From positions 35,500,343-35,564,342 of the forward strand of contig NC_080671.1 in NCBI RefSeq assembly GCF_030247195.1: a stretch of DNA of 64,000 bases, in the 5' to 3' direction. Source of the stretch: Topomyia yanbarensis. Lineage: Eukaryota; Arthropoda; Insecta; Diptera; Culicidae. Positions 22,863-35,339 of this stretch are shown in pieces; the first letter of the stretch is position 1, and each line of letters begins with the position of its first letter. Both the position numbers and the translations under genes were made by a program. Under the pieces are notes generated by a model. The model was not told the origin of the DNA, did not search any database, and worked only from the letters and a program-made list of their open reading frames with translations.

Positions 22863-24062
22863 ATGTATGAAAGTGGAGGTATTATGGAGAACCATTCGTT
22901 GAATAGCAACTGTTCAGTGGTCGAAAATAGTAAAACCAACAATGATAGGGATGAATGTAACAGGAAAATAGATGGTAAGGAACCGAAAAGCACCTTTGTT
23001 TACTTTGGTTAAACCTTATTGCTTTACCCGTTGCAGCTCCATTGATGAAAATCAAAACGTACCTGTCGGCTTTGAGGCCATGGTCTCTGTCGGCTAGTCT
23101 GGTACCGACGCTGTTGGGAGCAACACTCGCCTATCGAACCGTCGGGTTCCACGAATTCAATTTTTTGTCTCTTCTTTTCACGATTTTCACCGTCGTAACG
23201 GTGCATTGTGCGGGCAACGTAGTGAACACCTATTTCGATTTCGTGAAAGGAATCGATAATCGCAAATCGGACGACCGGACGCTGGTTGACCACATACTTA
23301 GAAAAGAAGAGGTGAGCTGCGTTAAGTAGAATATCATATTATATAGAACATGGGACAAATATGCGATTATAGGCAGTTAAACAAATGCAGTTAATTGTAC
23401 ATTTTTGTAAAATATCTCAACAATTCCAGGTGGTTACACTAGGAGCGCTTCTATATTGTGCCGGTTGCTTTGGATTCATCTTTCTGGTGTACCTTTCTCC
23501 AGCAAAGCTGGAACATCTGGCCTTGGTCTATTTCGGAGGTTTGTCATCCAGTTTCCTGTATACCGGTGGCATCGGGCTCAAATACATTGCCCTCGGCGAC
23601 GTGTTGATCCTCATCATATTTGGGCCAATTTCGGTGCTATTCGCTTTCATGGCTCAAACTGGGCACGTCGAATGGATGACCATCTACTACGCCATTCCGC
23701 TGGCTCTTAACACAGAAGCCATTCTACATAGTAATAACACGCGCGATGCAGAATCGGATAAAAAAGTTGGAATTGTAACGTTGGCAATTCTGATCGGAAA
23801 GACCTCATCCTACATTTTGTACGCGTTGTTGCTGTTCACTCCGTACGTGCTCTTTGTGGTATTAGGTATGAAATATTCGGGGGCTTTTCTGATACCAATG
23901 GTGACGCTACCTCAGGCATTTAAAATTGAAAAACAGTTTCGTAATGAATCCACAATGCATGGTGTACCCCGGCAAACAGCCAAGCTGAACCTCTTTTTCG
24001 GAATTCTGTATGTGGTAGCCTGTTTTATTGCGCCCCAGTTACCATTCATAACCAGGAAATAA
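22863..24062 (+). CDS. UBIAD1: UbiA prenyltransferase domain-containing protein 1 (heix) orthologue
   Basis: Three exons, 22863-22974, 23037-23311 and 23430-24062, with consistent GT/AG junctions and phase, give 339 residues (human UBIAD1 has 338). It is a multi-pass membrane enzyme. The first Asp-rich motif NVVNTYFDFVKGID (about residues 97-110) and the second, NNTRDAESDKKVG (about 229-241), are the two magnesium-diphosphate binding motifs of UbiA enzymes. In animals it transfers geranylgeranyl to menadione to make menaquinone-4, and in Drosophila (heixuedian) affects mitochondrial electron transport. The start is taken at 22863; a second in-frame Met at 22884 (MENHSLN) is possible. The hydrophilic N-terminus is typical of the family. 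Confidence 0.93.
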
Positions 24063-26249
24063 GAATAGCTACCCAGTGGTGTTGACCTTCACTGACCGGA
24101 TGCGAGCGGGTACTGTTGACAGTACCGTTTGTGACGCCGATTCCCAATTAGTTCATCTCGCAATTCTCTTCTCTTTGATTGGTCCCAGACAGACTTACTA
24201 TACTCGTTTATTATAACTATTATAAGGTTATAACTTATTTATTCTTGTGCGAAAGAGTCTTTTATTACATAGGGAATTTGTGTACTCTAATTATTTTAGT
24301 TTACGGTACAATTGTAGCAATCATGCGTAAATTAATTGGTGGATCGATAGTTCATACATTGTTTTTTTTATTTCTGCAATCTTCGCTTCACTTTATACGA
24401 TGGTAGAACAGAGAAGTGGCGTTCCATCTATAAAATAATGGAAATACTCGAATCGTTCTTCGATTTACTTATGCTAGGATGTTCCATTCTTAAGCGTGAA
24501 CCACTCTGTGATGCGAATTTTCATGTTCAAATGCCAACTTTCAGTTCAATTAACCCCAACCATGGTTCAAATTCAAAGCCTCCCTCAATCATTCACCTTC
24601 AAGTTGGCGGGATTTTCATGACTAAACATACATCTTCATTTCAAATTGACGCTTTTTCATTCACCAGCCAAAAGCATCATCTGCTCTGTAAATGCCAGTT
24701 TAGATTAAGATGTTTGGCGTTTTCGAGCATACATGAACAAAAAGAATTATGTTCAGAGTAGTTTTGCTTGAAAAACCTGGTCAATACACCAGTAGGGCCA
24801 ATGAAATTGAAAATGAATTGAAAATGATTGAACAGTTTGGCTGTTTGAATGAATAACGCAACTAAAACCTGCGAATTGAACACAGTAGGACCGGTTCCTC
24901 CTTCAAGTTCCAACAAAACTGTTGAAAATTAGCAGCTCTGGAACCACCTCGATGACACCATACCTCAGAGAACGGAAAATTTTTATGCGGTGCTTTTGAT
25001 ACACACGGAATATCAGTGCCAACAAGACTTGTTATGTAATACATGATTCGGCTTTAGGGTTCGTTTTCAAAATTCGGATCTATATTAGATCAAATCTTAA
25101 TGCAGCGCAGTAGCAAGATACTTTTCTTTCTTACCCTGAGCCACGAGTGCATATCAACATCGGACCCGTTTCGAACGAAGCAAACAAAATTACTGAATAA
25201 CCCCACCCCACGATGAAAACAACTCCTCTGATCGGCGCATCACACATATAACACATTCAATGTGAAAAAGTTAAACAATCGTACTTAATTAAATAAAAGA
25301 TGTATCTTATAGAAAACAGCTTAGATTTATCTTCTTAACAAACCTATAATATGTATAATAGAGATTTACTTATGAAGAAACAAAATTTCCAGATGGCGCG
25401 AATAGTAAAACGAAACGCTAGTATCTATTTATCTACCAGGCTTCCAAACCCGGACAAATTAATAGGGACAGACACAAATCTAAGTGAGTGACAATAATTA
25501 GCTGTACTAGTAGTAGCAATGAGATTGAGAAAAGCAACCAACCACACAGATGAGTTTAATATAAACTAAGAGACAACGTGGATTCCCCAAAATGTAATTT
25601 TTACTCGAACTGAAACAATTTACAAATTTTCTAGAGCTAAAGCTAAATGAGAAACTTTAACAAACAGTTTTATCCTTCATAGCATGTTATTTTTGCCTAT
25701 CGGAATCAACAAAAGCAATAGAATTTAATCTCACTGAAATAAATTATTTATTAAAGCAGCTTTAAAGAACAGATACCAATTATTTTACAACAAGCTTTGT
25801 TGAATTATCTTCCGCAATCTTGAATTTCCTTTTATCGGAAGTGAAATACCAACGAACCCAGTTGAAGGAAAAATTCACATACTTAGCATAAGATATCTTT
25901 TGTTGAACAAACTTATTATGTAGAGTTTAACACCGAATCATACAATTAGAGAGATGTGGCTTGTTATGCTTTTGCTTCAGGAGAAGAAAGCAAAATAAAC
26001 GATATTCTTGATTTCTATAATAGAATTTTAAACAGATTTATAATTAAAGTGTCGTTTAATGGAAGAGAATGTGTAATAAAAATGAATTAATTACATGCGA
26101 AATATCAGTTAATTACTGTTGAACCATCCTTTCGATTACAAATCTGTCACAGCCTGTAAAAACATACTAAAAATACCGATGATTTTCGTAGTGACTACGA
26201 CTTACCTTTCAATATAAATGTCCATTTTCTGACAAAACATTACTCTACC
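24063..26249. other. UBIAD1 3' flank and intergenic
   Basis: 2.2 kb of AT-rich DNA without a recognised gene. Short open frames at 24179-24406 and 24438-24761 have no domain signature. Confidence 0.5.
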
Positions 26250-26895
26250 GTGACTGAGATTAAAAACGTCCAGTCAGATAAACTGCGCGCAGTCGTGATT
26301 GATTTGAAACAAGTCAACGACACTGCTAGCAGTAGTCTCTTCACGATAGAGTATCGCGTCTGCATCCCCCCTCGAAATGTGGAGATGGACGGTGTTGTAA
26401 GTGATGCAAGTTTTACTGTCCATATTCTAATGAATTATGGAGTTGGCGACTTTAAGAATCAGTTAAGATTTTGGAGTGCAAGCAGTTGTGCTCAATGCCC
26501 ATCGAAGATGGTAAGTACTCTCCATCACTCTCGTTTCAGCGTGACCTTCACCGGATCTGCACCTCAAAGCTACGTTGAAGTGGGAGGAGCATCTGTTTGT
26601 ACCGCGGGTCATGAATTGTTTCAATTGCAAGCAGCTAGCCCATACGGCCACCTACTGCAGCAACAAGCAACGGTGCGGCAAATGTGGGGAACGCCATGTG
26701 GCTGATACTTGCAGTAGGCCCGCTGAGAAATGTGTTTACTGTGGGGAGAATCCGCATGCACTTTTGACATGCCCAACGGACAAACTTCGCGCGAATAAAC
26801 TGAAGCGATTTGCCATATATCGCTCCAGACGCTCTTACGCAGAAATGCTCAAAAGAGCTGTTCCACTTATCTCCGAAAACCCATACGCTCTCTAG
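26250..26895 (+). pseudogene. I-element ORF1 (gag) fragment
   Basis: The 5' part is an open frame of about 150 codons (to 26705); a frameshift near 26600 leads into a second frame carrying three zinc knuckles: CFNCKQLAHTATYC, CGKCGERHVADTC and CVYCGENPHALLTC. After ISENPYAL the frame stops at the boundary of the antisense RTE insertion. Confidence 0.8.
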
Positions 26896-27524
26896 CCAAC
26901 TGATGATAACGACCCTTGTGAGGGGCACTCTTTGGGTCCACTTGGAAACTCTACTTCCTCGTAAGGGCCTCCTGGCTCGTTAAGGCTAGAGCCTTGTTGT
27001 CTCGTGCTGTATGCAGAAGCCGTCTCCACTCCACTCGGTTCATTGCTGCTTGTCGCCAGCCTCGCAGTCTTCGAAGGGTCCGCAGGTTGTCCTCTATCTG
27101 ATCGATCCACCGTGCTCGCTGTGCACCCCGTCTTCTTGTTCCTGTAGGGTCGCCCTCAAGAACCATCGTCACCGTGTCGTTGTCCGACATTCTTACGACG
27201 TGTCCAGTCCACCGCACACGTCCTATTTTTGCAGTATGCCCGATGGATCTTCCAGCAGCTGATGTAACTCATGGTTCATTCGCCTGCGTCACCATAGATG
27301 GTACGCAACACCTTTCGTTCGAAAACTCCAAGGGCGCGTTGGTCCTCCACGAGCATAGTCCAGGTCTCGTGGCCGTAGAGGACCACCGGTTTAATCAGCG
27401 TCTTGTAGATAACCAACTTCGTGTGGCGGCGAATTTTGTTCGACCGGAGCGTCCTCCGGAGTCCAAAGTAGGCACGATTTCCCGCCAAGATCTGTCTCTG
27501 AATTTCTCTGCTGGTAGCATTGTC

Positions 27525-28496
27525 TTTTTTCCTTTTTTTATTTCGACTATGTTAGTCACATTTTCTTTTTTACATTTTAACGACATTCAATTAGCTAGAG
27601 ATTACTGGGTAGGGAAAGTTATGAAAATTATCTATTATCTATCCCGTCATTCGAAAGGCAAACAGAGATGAACAGCAGTAATCATCATTTGATTGATGCT
27701 AATCGTCGACAGGTTTTCAGTGGTGATCTTGCGTGGCTTAATTTTTGTCGGTTGTCACGGTAAAGATAGACACGTATGCTAGTGAACTCGGGTGATTCGT
27801 AGTTATGCTGCTAAAGCTCGACCCTCATTAGCAGAAGACAAAGATTAAGCCCGTACGATATTAAGCCTGTTCTAATAACCTGCCACTTCTAGTTTTCCGA
27901 TCTGTTTACTTCACATTCTCGCTCTCACTTGAGTACTACACACTAAGCCAGCCAAAAGCTGTTCGGTAATTTCTTTTGACGACTTGCTCAGTAAAGTGAT
28001 ATTTTTACGGAGGTGTCAGCAAATTGTTTAAAAATTTGCGGTATAGTTTTCATTTTTTAGCGATTTTCAGTAATTTTTCGAATAATTTGCTGAAACCCAC
28101 AATATTTTTCACTGAATTTATCAGCACTTCTGTTTTTTTCGGTACATAAACATTATTCAGTAGAATACTGACTAATTGTTCGGCAAAATTTTACCAACAT
28201 TACCGAACCTCGTCAAAAACTTACAAAACAGGTACAGCAAATCATCTGTCAAGTCGCCATTTTCAGAGGAAACTGCTGACTGACCAGTATTTTTTGACGT
28301 TTGGATAGAACGGATTGCGGAGAGTTCGCTAACCGAATTGTTTTACTGAATTGATTACCGAACGGTTTGCTGTTCAAAACCCCAGCAAAATTTGACTGTA
28401 CCCAGTAATTCAGATTAAATCTGTATGGCTCTAATTTTCATAACTTTCCCTACTCAGTAATCTCTAGCTAATTCAATGTTATTAAAATGTAAAAAA
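27525..28496. mobile_element. Inverted-end element inside RTE copy A, flanked by 12-bp near-duplication
   Basis: Arms at about 27566-27630 and 28432-28496 are inverted copies of about 65 bp (core TTAGCTAGAGATTACT). Flanks GGTAGCATTGTC (27513-27524) and GGTATCATTGTC (28497-28508) match at 11 of 12 positions, and joining them restores the RTE reading frame (D-N-x-T-S-R-E-I). On the minus strand the 3' end is an A-rich tail. The original length is about 485 bp without the nested MITE. A related copy lies at 42601-42935. Confidence 0.7.
27939..28423 (-). repeat. TA-flanked MITE (family M1), copy 2
   Basis: 485 bp, inverted relative to copy 1 at 613-1097, flanked by TA (27937-27938 and 28424-28425). 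The related locus near 42853 reads GAGTACTATGGCTC without the element, so the insertion is confirmed and its limits are exact. Confidence 0.88.
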
Positions 28497-29329
28497 GGTA
28501 TCATTGTCGGCGGTTACCAGTGAGCCCAAATAGACGAATTCGTCGACCATCTCGATTTCGTCACCGTCAATCCGAACTCGGGATGGGAGGTCATTGACAC
28601 ATTGTCGTCTCTAGAACCTCTTCTCTCATGTATTTTGTCTTCGAAACGTTGATGACAACTCAAATCCTGCTGTCTTTAGTTTTCAGTCTGATGTACGTTT
28701 CCGACATCGCCTCAAAGGTCCGTGTCATTATGTAAATGTCATCGGCGAAGCCAAGAAGCTGGACGGATTCCTGAAGATCGTGCCACTCGTGTCTATCCCC
28801 CTTCTCCTTATAACACCTTCTAACGCAACATTGAACAGCAGGCACGATAGACCATCACCTTGCCGTAACCCTCTTTGAGATTCAAAGGGACTCAAGAGTG
28901 TCCCTGATACTCAAACAACGCACATTACCCGATCCATCATCGCTTTGACTAATCGTGTTAGCTTATCCGTAATAGCTGATCTCGATCGATTGTCATACGC
29001 CGATTTGACATCGATGAACAAATGATGTGTGGGCACGTTGTATTCGCGGAGATAATAGCTCCTGGTTTTGGGAAATTGAGATACAACCAGCAGTTCCCAG
29101 CACTTCCCGGCGCACCAAAAACTCTAAGAGTTAGAAACTCAGCCTAAAACGGGATTTTTTAAATTTTCTGACATTTTGGACTGGATATTCACAGCTTTTA
29201 ACATTACCGATTCTCTGAAAAGTTTTCTAGTTGCTATTCTACCAACAGTAAGAACATTTTTAAAACAGTTGACTGAACAAATTTCCCCTCCTTGCAGCGA
29301 TCGTATATCTTATTAAACGGAATCGTGGA

Positions 29330-32300
29330 TCTGATCACTGTTTTACAGTGGAATTTCGGAAGTATTATCCCTAAAATTGATTTATTAAAACACTTGCTTG
29401 ATTAAAATAACTGGGATGCATTTTCCTTACGTGAAACATGGCTTACTTCTAATATGAACCTTAACTTCCACGATTTTAACATTATTCGCTTGGATCGATA
29501 AGACTCCTATAGAGGGGTACTTTAAGGGATTAAAAGATTAATTGGGGCATTGAAGTAGTCGTCAGTCAAACAGCAATCAAACGCAGAGATCTCCAACGTG
29601 ATTGAACACCTTCCCTCGCCCCGCCTGCTTCTTGGAGACTTTAACTCTCACGGTAAAGGGAAAGAACACGGATTCCTAGATCACCAGCGTAAGCAAGTGC
29701 ACTGGACATATCTCTATGTTCGACATCACTACGGTTAGATTACAAGTGGATGGTAATATGTGATCTGCACGGTAGTGACCACCTTCCGATTGTAATTGGA
29801 ATTACCACTCGTTCAAAACCTTCGGAACCAATCAATGTTCCCTATGACCTCACACGAAACATTGATTGGAAGAGCTACGCTGCTGCGATATCCAAAACTA
29901 TCGGTTCGACAGGAAGACCAACTAGATTCTCAATACCGCGATTCAAGCTTAGACGAAACGAATACGCGGCGCGAACACTCAAAAACATTCTCCCAACCCG
30001 TGGTGGGACAAAGAGTGCTCTGACGTATACGCAGAGAAGATTGCCGCGTATAAAGCCCTTCCGGATCGATGGTTTAGTTGCTAGCTATCGACTGTACGCG
30101 ATATTAGAAAAGCGAATGAAACATTCAATGAAAGCCAAGAAACGCAGCTACTGGTGTCGGTTTGTCGACAAGAGAAACATCGATGAGCACTCTTTGGGGC
30201 ACGACCCGACGTATGCTAAACCGAAACAGTACTAACGAGAGCGTGGAATATTCAAACCGTTGGATATTCGATTTCGCCAAGAAGATTTGTGCGGATTCCG
30301 CCCCGGCACAGAAAATCTACCGCACCGTGTCGCCTCACAACACCGCGAACGAAACACCGTTTTCGATGGTGGAGTTCTCACTTGCTCTCTCATCATGTAA
30401 CAATAAAGCCCCAGGGCCAGACAGAATCAAAATTAACTTGTTGAAGAATCTACCAGACTCTGCCAAGAGACGCTTGTTGAATTTATTTAATAAGTTTCTT
30501 GCGGGTAACATTGTCCGACATAATTGGAGACAAGTGAGTGTCATCGCCATCAAAAAACCAGGAAAACCAGCCTCCGGCCACAATTCGTATCGACCGATCG
30601 CAATGCTATCCTGTATTCGGAAGTTGTTCGAGAAAATGATCCGGTTTCGCCTCGACAATTGGGTCGAAGCACATGGCTTACTGTCAGATACACAATTTGG
30701 CTTCCGGAAAGGCAAAGGGACGAACGATTGCCTTGCGTTGCTCTCAACAGAAATTCAAATGGCATATGCTAACAAAGAGCAGATGGCATCAGTATTCTTG
30801 GATATTACGGGGTCTTTCGATTCAGTTTCTATCAACATTCTTTATGAGAAGTTGCACCAGCATGGTCTTTCACCAATTTTAAATAACTTTTTGTTAAACC
30901 TGTTGTCTGATAAACAAATGCATTTCTCGCATGGCGATTTATCGACATCACGATTTAGCTACATGGGCCTTCCCCAGGGCTCATGTCTAAGCCCTCTTCT
31001 CTACAATTTCGACGTGAATGACATTGACGAATGTCTTGTCAATTCCTGCACGCTAAGGTAGGTTGCAGATGACGGTGTGGTCTCTGTCACAGGTCCTAAA
31101 ACCGTCGACTTGCAAGGACCACTACAAGATACCTTGGATAATTTGTTTGCTTGGGCTCTCCAGCTGGGTATCGAGTTCTATACGGAGAAAACTGAGCTAG
31201 TCGTATTTTCTAGAAAGCGTGAACCAGCGCAACTACAGCTTCAATTAATGGATCAAACTATTGCTCAGGCTTCAACATTCAAATATCTCGGGGTATGGTT
31301 CGACTCTAAAGGAACCTGGGGATGTCACATTAGGTATCTGAAACAGAAGTGCCAACCAAGGATCAAATTCCTCCGAACAATAACCGGAACATGGTGGGGT
31401 GCCTACCCAGGAGACCTAATCAGGATGTACCAAGCAACGATATTATCAGTGATGGAGTACGGATGTTCCTGCCTTCGCTCCGTTGCAAGCATACATTTCA
31501 TCAAACTAGAGAGAATCTAGTATCGCTGTTTGCGTATTGCCTTGGGTTACATGCACACGACCCATACGAGTAGTTTGTGAGTGCCGGCGGGCGTCCTTCC
31601 ACTAAAAAATCGATTTTGGGACCTCTCGTATCGATTGCTCATTTGATGCGATATTTTGAACCCACTGGTGATTGCAAGTTGCGAAAGGCTACTTCGATTA
31701 CATGGCACAGAACATCGATTCATCTTCGTATAACGTTAACCGTGCTCATCTCTTAGATACTTCTGATCCAACTATATTTTTCGATACATGCATAAAGGAA
31801 GATTTGTGGAATCCCGGATCACATTCGCCCACAAGTGGTCTCAAATATTTTATATAATAAATACCATCAAGTCGACTTCGGCAAAATGTTCTACACTAAC
31901 GGATCAATTCTCGACGGGTCCACAGGCTTCGGTATCTTCAACGAAAATCTTGGTGCCTCAATCAAACTCAATGATCCTGCTTCAATTTACGTCGCAGAAT
32001 TAGCTGCCATTCACTATACTCTGGGGATCTGCCCGCAGACCATATTACTTCATCGTTTCGGACAGTCTCAGCTCCATTGGGGCCATCCGTGCGGCGAAGC
32101 CTGGAAAGCACTCACCGTATTTCCTGGGGAAAATACGGGAATATCTGAGTGCTCTCTCTGAAAAATCTTACCAGATTACCTTGATTTGGGTCCCGTCACA
32201 TTGCTCTATTGCGGGCAATGAGAATGTGGACTCTTTAGCCAAGGTGAGCGATTTAGAAGGCGACACTTACGAAAGACCAATTTGCTTCAATAATTTGTTC

Positions 32301-32729
32301 AGTATCTCTCGTCAGTCGACGCTCGATAGTTGGCAAACCTCATGGAGCAATGGGCATCTGGGACGGTGGCTACATTCCATTATCCCGAAGGTATCAACGA
32401 ATGCTGGGCTTAAGGGCTTGGATGTGAACCGGGACTTTATTCGTACGATGTCAAAGCTTATGTCCAACCATTACACGTTTTATGCACATCTCCGTCGTAT
32501 AGGGCTTTCTGACAGTAATCATTGTGTTTGTGAGAATGGCGATCACGACATCCAGCATGTTGATTGGCTGTGCGCAGAGTACCGTGTTGCCAGGTCCCAA
32601 CTAATAGATTCCCTTCGGGCCCGAGGTAGATCACCCTTTGTGCCAGTCCGGGACGTCCTGGCAAGCCGTGACCACCCCTACATTTTTCTTATCTACATCT
32701 TTTTGAAAACTATTGATGTCCAAGTTTAA
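29330..32729 (+). pseudogene. I-element ORF2: endonuclease, reverse transcriptase, RNase H (broken)
   Basis: About 29340-29900 holds the apurinic-type endonuclease (VLQWNFGSIIPKIDLL; LLLGDFNSHG; GSDHLPIVIG). 30162-31061 holds most of the RT (YRPIAMLSCIRKLFEKMI; GFRKGKGTNDCL; GLPQGSCLSPLLYN), then a stop just before the active site VADDGVV at about 31064-31084. 31077-31520 is the RT thumb. About 31880-32250 is RNase H (FYTNGS in place of the usual YTDGS). 32181-32729 has the last finger (CVCENGDHDIQHVDWLC). Frameshifts near 30200, 31520 and 32160 inactivate it. Confidence 0.85.
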
Positions 32730-32785
32730 TACATTTTCCCCTCTCTCATTCACAGTAGAACCCCGTCAACCTCTGCATGTATCTA

Positions 32786-33063
32786 CAGTCATGATTCGCT
32801 GGTTGGACACTTTTTAACTGGACCGCTTTTTAGTTGGACCTCCGCTAGTTGGACCATTGTCCAACTAAAAAGCATCTAAACGTCAAAATCTCGTGTCAAA
32901 TTTACTTTGACAATCAATCTGACAATATTTAGAGATATGAACAGATGCATTTACACTGCCAACATCTCCTTTGGAGAGTTTTTGACATTTGTCAGTCGGT
33001 CCCACTAGCGAATCAAATTCGTTAGTTGGACAAGGCTGTGGCCCAACCAGCGAATCACGAGTG
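32786..33063. repeat. pogo/Tigger-like MITE in the I-element 3' region
   Basis: 278 bp flanked by TA (32784-32785 and 33064-33065). The ends begin CAGTCATGATTCGCTGGTTG and (reverse complement) CACTCGTGATTCGCTGGTTG. CAGT ends plus a TA duplication fit the pogo/Tigger branch of Tc1/mariner. Interior GTTGGAC motifs repeat as subterminal copies. Non-coding. Confidence 0.75.
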
Positions 33064-33475
33064 TACAATATGGCATTGCTTCACGAGTCTACGATGCATG
33101 CCCTTCTTGATAACCGTCCATCCAGAACATCATAACATACCTCACAAGAACATCATGACAGCATTGGAGTGCCAATAAACATCCGAAATATCGACCCTCC
33201 CCTCGACCCTGCGATTACAGGATGGAAACCACTACAATAAAGTGTGCTAATTCGCCACAATCATCAACCACCTAACGACAATGTCAATTTTACAAAATTT
33301 TACAATATGTAGGTATCCCACTTCCTACCTTTTACTTTACTAACATAAGATGGGAGCAAGCCGCCCCTAAATACGGCTTTCTCTTCCCCCACTAACACGT
33401 GCCATGTACCTTAAAAAATGAATTGTCGGCCTCGTTAAGCTACCGTACTTGGGCCTAAATAAAGTTATACAAAAA

Positions 33476-34309
33476 AGAAAAATTATCCACTGCAGTACTC
33501 TGCGTCAGTCTTACGAGTTTGAGCCGCTCATATGGTATTGTATTGCTCTTCTCCCATCCATTCTTCTTCTGGGCCACAGGTGGAACAATAGCCCTTGTCG
33601 TTGTGTTTATTATATTTATTACGCATAAGAAACATGTCGTATGCAATTTGGCATTGAACCCAGTTATGGAAACGTTTCTGATAGGGAGAGTTGAGATGCC
33701 AACTTGTCTTTAATATTTCGCAGTGATTTTCTTCACATCCATTTGGGATATCTTTAATACTTTTTGTACGCTTGCTTTGTACTGCAAACTGGAAGTGATC
33801 ATTGAAGTGTTAATAAGAAGCAATACTGGGCGGCTATTCGGAGTTCGAATTGCTCGTTTCAAATTCTCGGAAATTGATCGCGAGCGACTTTCGTACATAT
33901 TGCTAAGATTCTATTGTCTTTTATATTCCACGCAGCCTTATCCTTTTATGTAACGCCCCGCGGAAGAATAATTATTAAAATGCCTATTCGAACGGCATTC
34001 ATATTTCTACTTGAGGTCGCGCACCTGAAAACTTTGATCTAAAATGAAAAGACAAAGCGCGTGAGTACTTAGCAAAATCACAATATCTACCAAGATATAC
34101 CCTGATTCATTTCCCTACCTACTAACACCAATACTATCCTGCGACACTTGTGGATGATGCAGAGCATTCCTTGATCATAATAGTCACAAGTGTTCATTCC
34201 TTCCTATCGCAAAATTGACCTGCATGGGCGTGGTCATCTACATTATTGATCATACTATAATCTTAGTCTCTTTAGGCTGCACGTTGAGTATGATGTACTT
34301 ACTTACTTA
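33476..34309. other. Intergenic, nothing recognised
   Basis: AT-rich sequence between two non-LTR elements. Open frames near 33519-33713 and 33723-33953 have no identifiable domain. Confidence 0.4.
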
Positions 34310-35339
34310 ACACTTGATGGGCAACAATTTGCTTCGTTGAATCTACGCCGAGTGAAGAATTCTCCTTCACTGGACCCGGTCCTGGGCCAATCTCTTCCAG
34401 TCACCCTGGACATTGAGTGCTTTTAGGTCCTCTTCCACTGCAAACAGCCATCGTGTACGCGGCCTGCCACGGGGTTGTCGGCCTCTTCCCGGTTCTCTAC
34501 TGAATATTATCTTCGCCTGTCGTTCTTCCGGCATTCGTGCCACATGACCAGCCCACCGCAGCCTGCCGTTTTTTATTAGCTTGACAATATCCAGTCATTT
34601 ATATACTTGGTATAACTCGTGATTCATGCGACGCCGCTTGATGCCATTTTCTTCTTTACCGCCGAGTATTGTTCGCAGCACCTTACGTTCGAAGGCACCG
34701 AACGCTCTACGATCAACTTCCTTTAACGTCCACGTTTCATGGCCGTATAAGGCAACCGGAACTATCAATGTCTTGTACAACGCGAATTTTGTCTTTGTCT
34801 GCAAACTACGGGACTTCAGCTGGCTACGAAGTCCGTAAAAAGCCCTATTTTCAGCTGCAAGACGCCTTTTCACCTCGCGGGTAACATCATTATAGCACGT
34901 CACTGGAGTTACAAGGTACACAAATTCATCCGCTACATCAAATTTATCACCACCTAACACCATTTCATCACCAACATCACTATTGGACCCACGTATTCTT
35001 CCAGCTATCATGTACTTCGTCTGGCTGATGTTGATTGTGAGACCAATTCTTGCTGTCTCTCTCCATTCAGCAATGTCTCGAAGTGCTCTTTCCACCTGGC
35101 TGCTACCATAGTTTTATCTGTTAGCAAGTTACCTTCACGGTCATTGCATATGACGGGAGACGGCGATGTTTTTCTCCGTACGCCATTGACACTTTCATAA
35201 AATTTCCGCATATCATTTTGTTCCATACTGTTTTGCGCCTCAGTAATGACGTTCTCCTCATACTGCTTTTTCTTTCTGCGGTGAATTCTTTTTTCGGCTC
35301 CTCTTGCTTCCTTGTACCGCTCTCTGTTCTGGGAATCAA
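34310..35339 (-). mobile_element. RTE-type non-LTR element (copy B), minus-strand 3' part with internal deletion
   Basis: On the minus strand the frame reads from RERYKEARGAEKR through NDMRKFYESVNGVRRK to ARWKEHFETLLNGE near 35086. It then jumps to ERALRDIAEWRETARIGL, so most of the RT catalytic palm between these segments is deleted. The C-terminal region follows (YGHETWTLKEVDRRAFG at about 34700-34760; RGRPRTRWLFAVEEDL near 34430-34480). It continues in opposite orientation at 35340. Confidence 0.8.

Larger units (their letters stand above)
26897..29051 (-). mobile_element. 5'-truncated RTE-type non-LTR element (copy A), inserted in the I element
   Basis: Minus-strand fragments match the typical RTE reverse transcriptase tail. 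28980-29051 gives REYNVPTHHLFIDVKSAYD. About 28500-28900 contains LLGFADDIYIMTRT, where FADD is the RT active site. 27276-27488 gives GNRAYFGLRRTLRS and YGHETWTMLVEDQRAL. 26951-27217 gives MRWTGHVVRMSDNDTVT. The 5' end is truncated at about codon L-R-E-Y (29051). Between the RT parts it is interrupted by the element at 27525-28496. Several stops are present. Confidence 0.8.
26250..33475 (+). mobile_element. Decayed I-clade non-LTR retrotransposon, multiply interrupted
   Basis: Reading on the plus strand: ORF1 with CCHC knuckles (26250-26895), interruption by an antisense RTE-type element, ORF1 C-terminus (about 29060-29320), ORF2 with endonuclease, reverse transcriptase, RNase H and a terminal CCHC (about 29330-32729), then a 3' region ending near an AATAAAGTTATACA motif at about 33459-33475. 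The presence of RNase H and the ORF1 style suggest the I clade (MosquI-like in mosquitoes). Stops and frameshifts are frequent; this copy is dead. Confidence 0.8.

Noticed and set aside
24179..24406. Hydrophobic 75-codon frame after UBIAD1
   Set aside because: Lies in the probable 3' flank, AT-rich, no ATG-supported gene structure or family match.
27174..27671. Plus-strand open frame of 165 codons
   Set aside because: It is the antisense shadow of the RTE reverse transcriptase and runs across the boundary of the nested element.
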